Part shown: positions 56,647 through 64,000 of the stretch, piece by piece
Layout of the letters: each line of letters starts with the position of its first letter
Numbering within the stretch: position 1 is the stretch's first letter
Assembly: GCF_026151205.1 (NCBI RefSeq)
Contig: NC_087080.1
Coordinates: forward strand, 12,819,837 to 12,883,836
Reading direction: 5' to 3'
DNA: 64,000 nt
DNA from: Bolinopsis microptera
Lineage: Eukaryota > Ctenophora > Tentaculata > Lobata > Bolinopsidae
Notes under the pieces: generated by a model
Database searches by the model: none
Told to the model about the DNA's origin: nothing
Seen by the model: only the letters and a program-made list of their open reading frames with translations
Program-made: the position numbers and the translations under genes

Positions 56647-56922
56647 CAGTGGCGTAACGTTGCCTGTTGGCAACCCGCCGAAAAGGCGCCCCCTGTTGGC
56701 GCCCCTCCCCTTTTGGTGCCCCTCCCTTAAATTGAACAAAATTAGGCAATTTTAGAGGATACGCTGGTAAAATCTTTAAAAAAGTGTGTATCTAGAGCAA
56801 AACGCGCAGTTTTGCTAGTACTTTAGTTAAGTTTTCGAAATTGTCCCAAATTCAAACAACGGCGCCCCCCCCCCCCCCCCCCCCCCACAGCGGGGTCAGC
56901 GGGGCCCTTTGTTACGCCACTG
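56647..56922. mobile_element. hAT-type MITE
   Basis: Terminal inverted repeats CAGTGGCGTAAC / GTTACGCCACTG enclose 276 bp. The flanking 8 bp (GGTGGATA and GGTCAATC) match at only 5 positions, so the target duplication is decayed or absent. A poly-C run of about 25 bases lies near the right end. Related to the fragment at 41983. Confidence 0.7.
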
Positions 56923-57191
56923 GGTCAATCACATGATTTTCACGCAGTTCCTGCATGAGTTCAAGCTTTGGACTTTTAAGAGTCAATTCGGTTGCAGATT
57001 CTGTACACAATGCATTTGATTTAACCAGTGAAATGTGCTCAGCAGCAGCTCTATTACCTCTTTCAGAAGTCCAATCAGTGCCTATCTGACAGAAAAATGA
57101 ATGGGCAAAATAAACAGGTCCCTGGTGGAGTTATGGATCACCCGATATTTGATATTGACTACAGTATTGGTCAAATTTCGCCTTCTACATC

Positions 57192-57263
57192 TCCGTGTTA
57201 GTATAGTGGTGAGTATACCCGCCTGTCACGCGGGTGACCAGGGTTCGATTCCCTGACATGGAG
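57192..57263 (+). tRNA. tRNA-Asp (GTC), copy 1
   Basis: A 72-nt cloverleaf: acceptor TCCGTGT with ACATGGA (one G-T pair), discriminator G, D-arm GTTAGTATAGTGGTGAGTAT, anticodon loop CTGTCAC with anticodon GTC, T-loop GGTTCGATTCC. No intron. Identical to copy 2 at 62236. Confidence 0.96.
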
Positions 57264-57427
57264 TATTTTACGTTCTATTTACCTTACATTTTGTATGAAT
57301 TACATTTGTATGAATTATATCTCGAAGACCTGTCGTGTAAAATCCCCAACTAAAATACCAGCACAAAATATTGCCAAGTTAACTTTTAAAAATGTCAAAA
57401 TTCATAATACTAGAATGTCAAAATAAC

Positions 57428-57501
57428 CGCTCCTAGCTGGACTTGAACCAGCAACCTTTCGATTAACAGTCGAACGCGGTAACCGATTGCGCCATAGAAG
57501 C
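57428..57501 (-). tRNA. tRNA-Asn (GTT), copy 1, D-stem mismatch
   Basis: A 74-nt cloverleaf with anticodon loop CTGTTAA (GTT), acceptor GCTTCTA with TAGGAGC and T-loop GGTTCAAGTCC. Compared with copy 2, one base in the D-stem is changed (GTTACCGC instead of GTTAGCGC), turning a G-C pair into a C-C mismatch. It may be less stable or a decaying copy. Confidence 0.9.
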
Positions 57502-58019
57502 TTATATACCGGTGGAATAGATAATTATCAAAATAAATCGTGAATGTAAGGCGGTAAGATAAATATTAAGATCTGATTTTTTTAGTATTGAAAATGATTT
57601 GAATCCACTTTGAAATGGGACACTTTATACATTGGTAGCATAATTTATGACTTTAACAGTTAACACAAGAACTGCCGAATTTATAAATGTGTTTGGTCAG
57701 TGTCGGGGCATTGCCAATTACTTCAGTTTTGGTAATTTTGCAATTCGTCTTGTGAATTTTTGTGTTTATTAAGAATTAAATAGAAAATAATTTTGATTTC
57801 GTTTATTTTTACTAAGCTTATTTTTACAAAATATTTCATTTAATTCAATATGTGAATATTTTTGTAAAGTCTTAATTTCACGCTTTTGTGTTTTAGCTAT
57901 GTCATATGTTAGACCGGACCCAAACCGTTTTTCGCGAATAAGTATAATGACATAACATGACACGATGACATATTTACAATTTACAGTGACATGATATAAA
58001 CTGTGACAAACTTATTTTA

Positions 58020-59530
58020 TCTTCGGCGGCGCGCGCTTCGCGCGCGAAAAGTGGCATGCAACGTATGTCAATTGTAATGAATGTTGTTATTATTATTATA
58101 TGACCTAGCTTGTTATAGTTTATTATTGCTCGCTCCTCTCATTGCTTATGTAATACGTACGTATAATAAATCCGAGAAGCTCGAAAAGAGTGCCGTACAA
58201 TGGGATCGGGATTGGCGTGCCAGGTTACAGGTATAGTAAACGGGTGATATTTGAACTAAAATATCTGTTCAAAAAAACCGTCGCGTCGACGAGTTCACCT
58301 TGGCGCGCGTATTACATGGTTTGTAGCGCGATGCACTACTGGGTCGCGCGCGCGCATCCAATAATGCTTCTCGCAACCACAGATCGGTGAGATGCGACGG
58401 ATTGACATCGTGAATCAATACATGGTAGGTTATAAACCAACTTACGTACCTACAAAGGTATTGCTCTATCAACACAGGAGGACCAAAGTGCAAAAAAACT
58501 GCTGCTGACAGCTGCTGACTGATCTAAAGTTCGTGCTAGTTATATATTATTAATCAACTATTTACAGCAAACACAAAATAATAAAATCATAAAATCGAGT
58601 GGCCGAGTAGTCTCGACTCACCCATAACTTCTCCAAAGACGTCTATCATGAGCTTTGTACACTAAATCGTTGAAATTACTTAAAGTTAGTTATATATATA
58701 TATATGAAATATATTTTTGTCTGCTTTAATTGATACTAAATAAAATTGTTGTTTTCTTGAAATTGTTGTTTTCTTGACTGCTGCTAACTGCTGCTGCTAA
58801 CTAGTATAACTGCTGCAAATGGCGCTCGCGCGACAGCAGCAGTTAGCAGCAGCAGTTAGCAGCAGCAGTTAGCAGTAGTTAGCACATAGCAGCAGTTTCT
58901 TTGCACTTTGGTCCTCCTGTGTTAATTGACGATGTCAATTCATGGCAGCTCGGCGCGGCACAGTAGCGCATCTCGCCGATCTAGCCAGTGTCGCTGTGAG
59001 AAGCCTTATTGAGTGCGCGGCGCGGCACAGTAACGCATCGCGCTACAACTCCTGTGTAGTCCAGAACCCTTGCGCTTGCAGTGGCGCGCACCTTGCTCTA
59101 TCCAGAGCCCTTGCACTTGCAGTAGCGCTGAGCGCGCGCCCGCCTCACGGCGGTTTCTTGACTTGTGAAACTAGCGCGCCCGCAGCGGCGCGATTGACCA
59201 TTGTTAATGATCTGGCCCGGCGCGCGCTACTTCGTAGCACTTGCCATCCGGCGCTACTTCGAAAAAATTTAGACGAGTAACATCCGTCAACGGCGCAAAA
59301 GCACATGGTTAGGTGAAGCGCGCACTTGCCTCTTGACTTGTGAAACAAGCGCGCCCGAAGTGGCGCGAAAGATTCCAGGGATCGAGCCGATGAGTTGACC
59401 ATTGTTAATGGTCTGGCCCGGCGCGCGCTACTTCGTAGCACTTGCCATCGGGCCATTTAGAGAAGAAAGCGGAGCGCGCTACTTCGAAGAAATAAAATTT
59501 AGACGAGTAACATACGTTAAGCCGATGAGA
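58020..59530. repeat. Second GC-rich hairpin-repeat mosaic
   Basis: Carries the same modules as the first 2 kb: GTAGCGCGATGCACTACTGGG, CAGATCGG-GAGATGCG...GGATTGACATCGTG, CTATCCAGAGCCCTTG, CTTGTGAAACAAGCGCGCCCG and CTACTTCGTAGCACTTGCCA. A palindromic stretch of GCAGCAGTTA units lies at about 58780-58885. No gene recognised. Confidence 0.65.
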
Positions 59531-59654
59531 TATTATTATCAGGTAAACTATTGTTAATCAACAAATCCGTATGCAGTATGACCATCCCAGAAAATGCACC
59601 CACTGCATGCAAACTCAGATCACGTGACTGCAGCTTTCTGGTTAGCCGAGTACA

Positions 59655-60056
59655 ACGGCTTTTACTAATTCGCTTGCCCAAAAATTTCACGTGACTTTGG
59701 TTTTTACGGTTTTTCAGCCGTACAAAACGGTTTTACATAAACCCTAATCCTAACCCTAACCCTAGCCATAACCACGAAGCTAACCATAACCTTTACACTT
59801 TACCACAACCCTAACCCTAACTTGAGCCCTAAACAATCGAATTCATGTTTTACTACATACTAGCCTGACACGTGACCAAAACGGTTTTTTTGTTTTTGCC
59901 CATAACTCTCCGTGGAAGCATTTTTACCCAACGTCATGTGGGGTGATTCGGAATCAGCGTCCAAAAATACACCGATTCAGATCAATTTCACACTCAAAGG
60001 GCCTTTTCACATGTCACAAGAATTTTCTTAAAATTTGGGCGAGCGATTTAGTAGGA
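59655..60056. mobile_element. CCCTAA-bearing inverted-repeat element, copy I
   Basis: The left end (TTTTACTAATTCGCTTGCCC) and right end (GGGCGAGCGATTTAGTAGGAG) are inverted repeats. Inside are CACGTGACTTTGG, CCGTACAAAACGGTTTTAC and a run of CCCTAA units at 59744-59830 with variants. The hairpin element copy 4 sits at its right border. A longer related copy follows at 61197. Confidence 0.6.
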
Positions 60057-60057
60057 G

Positions 60058-60135
60058 CTTGTCATACGTTGTATGACCCGCCGCGTACGAAGTGCGCGGC
60101 TCCCCTGTATCGTGGGGGTCGCAACGTGATACAAG
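60058..60135 (+). mobile_element. Small hairpin element, copy 4, with target duplication and empty site
   Basis: A 78-bp variant with ends CTTGTCATACGTTG and CAACGTGATACAAG, lacking the CTGTATCGTC hairpin. TAGGAG stands on both sides (60052-60057 and 60136-60141). At 61797-61826 the same flanking sequence GATTTAGTAGGAGC occurs without the insert, an empty site within the same window. Confidence 0.75.
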
Positions 60136-60469
60136 TAGGAGCGGAGTACAACACCACACATTTCAAATCTTCGCTGTTCTTTAAAGGACCTTTATTACTC
60201 TCAATTTAAGCTGTATATGCTAATGTAAGCACCCCCACACTTTTTTGCATAAACCTTTTTAAATCGACTACAAAACGCTTACCTGAGGACCTCAGGCTAT
60301 CATGTTCATAAACATAGAGATTAGGCGGAATGACAGGCTGAGCGCGGCCCCAGTAACAAAACGCATGCTCATGAACTTGCAGAGGGAAATGACGATGACA
60401 CATGGCCCAGTTTTCTTATTACATAACATTCCAGGACTGAGAAGATCACAACAGTTTTGACAGCTGTTA

Positions 60470-60814
60470 GGGAACATCTACTTAGGACGTCCGCCATGAA
60501 AATCGCAGATTTTCAGACCACTGCACCCCCTCCCCCTTACCTGTCCGGGTGTGTCCGAATTTTCAAAACCACCCCTTCCCCCGGACGTCCGGATTTCCAG
60601 CTACTTTTAAGAGTACAAATAAAACCAACTCAAATTCATTGTTAATAAAATTCAAAGAGTTAAAATAAATGAGACTTTTTCGTTAATTCTGCCAAAATTT
60701 CCGGACGTCCGGATTTTCAGAAACCACCCCTCCCCCTGTCCGGATTTGTCCGAATTATTCCAAAACCAACCCCCGGCCCTCCCTATTTGCCGGACGTCTT
60801 AAGTAGATGGCCCC
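60470..60814. mobile_element. PIF/Harbinger-type MITE
   Basis: Imperfect terminal repeats GGGAACATCTACTTAGGACG and the inverse of CGTCTTAAGTAGATGGCCCC enclose 345 bp, flanked by TTA on both sides (60467-60469 and 60815-60817). A 3-bp TTA duplication fits PIF/Harbinger. The interior has repeated CCGGACGTCCGGATTT modules and no coding frame. Confidence 0.7.
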
Positions 60815-61196
60815 TTACTGGATATAACGGTCATATTAGTTTAGTGAATTAGTTAATTAGTTCATTAGTCAATTAGTCAATTAGTCAATTACAAATTAGT
60901 CAATTAGTCAATTAGTCATATGGTTATTATTACATACTATATATTATATGACATTACAAAAATAGACTATAAGTATATATATATACATATATTTGACACA
61001 CAAAAAAAAACAGAACAAACTGAGCACAGACTAGCGGCAACTAATATTAATGGATAAGCCACAGTCCACACATCCTAAATTCCACGTTCGCGTTCATATT
61101 TACACTGCCACATCACGATCACTATTCTCCTATCGCATATCAGCACAAACCGTAATTGATTTTAACAATCACAACACTACATATCCAAACTAATGG

Positions 61197-61833
61197 GCTC
61201 TTACTAATTGAAATTCGCTCGCCCAAAAATTTCTGCACGTGACTTTGGTTTTGCAGCCGTACAAAACGGTTTTACATAAACTCTAATCTTAACCCTAACC
61301 CTAACCCTAACCATAACCCCGAAGCTATCCATAACCCTTACCACAACCCTAACCCTAACCCTTACCTGGGGACTTGTAGCGCGATGCACTACTGGGTCGC
61401 GCGCGCATCAAATAATGCATCAAATAATGTTCTCGCAACCACATCTTCGGTAGATCGGCGAGATGCACCACTGTGCCTCACCGAGCTGCGAAGGATTGAC
61501 ATCGTGAATCAACCTGGGGACCTCAGGCTATTATGTATTACTATTATGTTCATAAACATAGAATAGAGATTCGGCGGAATGACAGGCTGAGCACGGCCCA
61601 GTAAAGTAAAGCAATGCACAGGAGGCCCACATACATTTTGACGTTATCGTGTTACACGGTGAATTTTCATTATTCACAGTTGAAGGCAACTTTTGGTACC
61701 AAATTTATCAAAATCAGAGACAAAAAATTCTGTGCCAACTCATGGCGCTTGTTACATAGACTAATACCCAAAGGGCCTTTTCACAAGAATATTCTTAAAA
61801 TTTGGGCGAGCGATTTAGTAGGAGCGAAACTGG
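61197..61833. mobile_element. CCCTAA-bearing inverted-repeat element, copy II
   Basis: Related to copy I: inverted ends (GCTCTTACTAATTGAAATTC and GGGCGAGCGATTTAGTAGGA), CACGTGACTTTGG, CCGTACAAAACGGTTTTAC and CCCTAA runs (61287-61364). It is flanked by the 10-bp direct repeat AAACTAATGG (61187-61196 and 61834-61843). A block of the GC-rich mosaic (61377-61520) is inserted inside. No coding capacity. Confidence 0.65.
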
Positions 61834-62235
61834 AAACTAATGGCATAGCAGTATCTGCGATATCATAACTCAGTCTAGTTCGAATCAAACTAAGCGTGGC
61901 CGTGAGTCTTAAAAGTAAATGGAAAAATCAAATAAATGGAATGGAAAATGGTCTCGAAAAGCCGAAAAAATGTGACAAAAATTGTTGTAGACTAAAAATT
62001 TGCGACTAAAATTGTGGTAACCAAAATTATGGTAACCAAAATTATGGTAACCTAATTTATTGTGAACCAAATTTATTGTATTTGTAGATATTTTGATTAC
62101 ATAATATGTGAACGACCCCTTAGTGAAATCTAAGGTAAGTAATCAACAAAAGTAACTAAGTGGCCATTTTTTGTTAACTTGGTGGAAGTTGTCAATCACC
62201 TAATATTGTATAGATCAAATTTCAATTCGGACATC

Positions 62236-62307
62236 TCCGTGTTAGTATAGTGGTGAGTATACCCGCCTGTCACGCGGGTGACCAGGGTTCGATTCCCTGA
62301 CATGGAG
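62236..62307 (+). tRNA. tRNA-Asp (GTC), copy 2
   Basis: Sequence identical to the copy at 57192 over all 72 nt, with similar upstream bases (GGTCAAATTTC/GATCAAATTTC before ACATC). Part of a local duplication together with the tRNA-Asn genes. Confidence 0.96.
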
Positions 62308-62975
62308 TCTTTTTACATTCTATTTGTCAAATTTTTTCCCGGAATTTTCCTAAATTACTGCTGATTTGTTTAGTATATATGCAATCCTCTAATAGTCCAA
62401 TTATAGGTGGTCCAATTATAGATTGTCCAATTACAGGTAATCCAATTACAAATAGTAAGTAGGCTGGTATGGGGAACTCATGTCCCACGTATTGCGTATG
62501 ACGTAAAACTGTAAAACATTATCGAATATAGGTAATATGGGGTCGTTCACATATCAGTAATCAGCCGAGGGGATAGGGGGCTGGTGGTTTCCAAATGATT
62601 ACGGTAGTGTAATTTTGACACAATAGCTATTTGTAAAACTGATTACGTACGGACTACGGAGGGGGTCAACCATTGTCCAAAAAGTGATTATATAATATGT
62701 GAACGGTCTGATATGGCGGAGTGGAATGCTGAAAAAAAAATTGAAATTAGAGTCGGATTTGTAAATTTTAAACTTTCGGCATTGCTCACATTTATCTCTA
62801 AACAAGTTTTAAGTGAGAATAAACACTATTATTATATACACCGTCACGTATTTTCTTTTAATTACATTTTCGGCCTATTTTAAAAACCAGCCGTGGTAAT
62901 CCCCAATTAAAATTAATGGCACTAAAAATTGCAACTTAACTGTTCAAAGTCAAAATACTAGAATATCAAAAGACT

Positions 62976-63049
62976 CGCTCCTAGCTGGACTTGAACCAGC
63001 AACCTTTCGATTAACAGTCGAACGCGCTAACCGATTGCGCCATAGAAGC
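62976..63049 (-). tRNA. tRNA-Asn (GTT), copy 2
   Basis: A 74-nt cloverleaf with anticodon GTT and a fully paired D-stem (GTTAGCGC). Downstream sequence on the plus strand (GTAAGACGG..., GATTTTTTTCAGT...GTGATTTGAA) resembles that after copy 1. About 670 bp separate it from tRNA-Asp copy 2, against about 165 bp in the first pair. Confidence 0.96.
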
Positions 63050-63843
63050 TTATTTGCCTACAAAACAGATACCTAGTGATTTCAATGTAAGACGGCCCCA
63101 TGTAGTGTAATGTCAAAATTTGATTTTTTTCAGTTCTGAGAGTGATTTGAAATTAATAGCAAGAAAGTACAATATTGATTAAGTACAAACTACTGGTTCC
63201 TGACAACAAAGTGCAATATAGCTGAAAAGGCTGAACTTGTATTGTTAAAGCTTAAGGTTAGAACACAGAACATAGTATCAAGTATAGAAGGCGGGGGCCG
63301 GGACCGGTGAAACCAACAACACGAGACTGAAGCCCGGCAGTTACCCGGAAACTTGCCCTCCTAAATTTAATGGAGGAAGTAGGTTCTAGTAAATTAATTC
63401 TTGCCTGTTCTTCAATGCTGCTATTGTTTCACTATAAATGTTCATTTTTGAAACTTCGATCGAACCAGTCCATAATACATACATGGTCCATGCAAACCTA
63501 AATAAAATACAGCCTGTATCTTTAACTGATCTATGAAAGTGAAACACTGAACTCCCGATCGGCTATTGTGACTTTGAATATTAGAACCTGGTCAGCTTCA
63601 GTAGTCATTTTAACACATAGCAACGACGTAACTGCATCATTTATCCCATTTTTAACCAACTTGGTAAAATGTAGTTTAATAATAACTGGTCCTCCAATGT
63701 TACACTGTTTGGCTCTGCCATCCACCAATCAGTGTAATTCAATGAAGTTGTTTGAAAATGTTTATAATTTTTGAAAGATCATCTTTTTGAAAGATAATCC
63801 ACTTGTAGCATAGTTGACATTTTTTATCTAAAGATAATAAAAG
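63050..63843. other. No gene seen
   Basis: Spacer between tRNA-Asn and tRNA-Gln. Short frames on both strands lack recognisable domains. Confidence 0.5.
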
Positions 63844-63915
63844 AGGTTCTACCGAGACTCGAACTCGGATCTTTGGATTCAAAGTCCAAGGTGCTAACCA
63901 TTACACCATAGAACC
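63844..63915 (-). tRNA. tRNA-Gln (TTG)
   Basis: A 72-nt cloverleaf with acceptor GGTTCTA/TAGAACC, discriminator T, D-arm GGTGTAATGGTTAGCACC, anticodon loop CTTTGAA (TTG) and T-loop AGTTCGAGTCT. No intron. Confidence 0.95.
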
Positions 63916-64000
63916 GTGAACTCGATTTGAATTATTTTCACAATAATGAGAAAAAAAAAACATGTAGCTTTCCGGCACGATAATAATTTCGTATTATTTT

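Noticed and set aside
59744-59830. Chromosome end
   Set aside because: The CCCTAA run is short, degenerate and internal, lies inside an inverted-repeat element, and tRNA genes follow on the far side.

Overview
The window is animal nuclear DNA. It has GT-AG introns with regular phases, eukaryotic tRNA genes, a GPI-anchored LCCL/immunoglobulin protein, a PIM-type kinase, an RGS22-like protein and interstitial CCCTAA (vertebrate-type telomere) repeats. The AT-rich background, long introns, abundant small transposons and a TIR-domain subtype more familiar from protists and early-branching animals suggest a marine, early-branching invertebrate. The species cannot be named from the sequence.

Layout. 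1-2 kb is a GC-rich mosaic of small hairpin repeats. 3.8-13.7 kb (minus strand) is a 20-exon gene whose exon phases all agree; it encodes an LCCL domain, seven Ig domains and a C-terminal GPI signal. One of its introns (5.2-8.1 kb) carries a three-exon coiled-coil ORF on the opposite strand. At 12.0-12.9 kb a minisatellite is built from that gene's own splice acceptor and exon start. 14-22 kb has no convincing gene but holds two foldback or palindromic elements. 22.2-26.8 kb holds two tandem secreted-protein genes; the second continues into cysteine-rich and sushi exons. 27-32 kb is mostly gene-poor, with a tRNA-Ser. 32.3-33.1 kb is the 3' end of a serine-rich minus-strand gene. 33.6-34.5 kb is a PIM-like kinase with a TATA box and an N-terminal frame break.

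34.8-45.6 kb is a cluster of TIR and beta-trefoil genes in several domain combinations (trefoil only, broken TIR only, TIR plus two trefoils, TIR plus a Pro/Ser-rich tail). They are interleaved with LINE remnants, MITEs and a 2.4-kb terminal-inverted-repeat element full of GGA-type satellite. This is the best candidate in the window for an undescribed system: a modular, locally duplicated TIR family that keeps the glutamate expected for NAD-cleaving TIR domains and couples it to a putative ligand-binding double trefoil.

45.9-46.6 kb is a 15-bp minisatellite. 47.4-50.2 kb is a divergent actin-like gene. 50.4-52.7 kb is a dead LINE with reverse transcriptase and RNase H. 53.1-55.8 kb is part of an RGS22-like gene. 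57-63.9 kb holds a duplicated tRNA-Asp/tRNA-Asn pair, a tRNA-Gln, and another hairpin-rich GC mosaic. The 78-106 bp hairpin units seen at both ends of the window are flanked by 6-bp direct repeats in three of four copies, and one has a matching empty site in the window, so they look like very small mobile elements.
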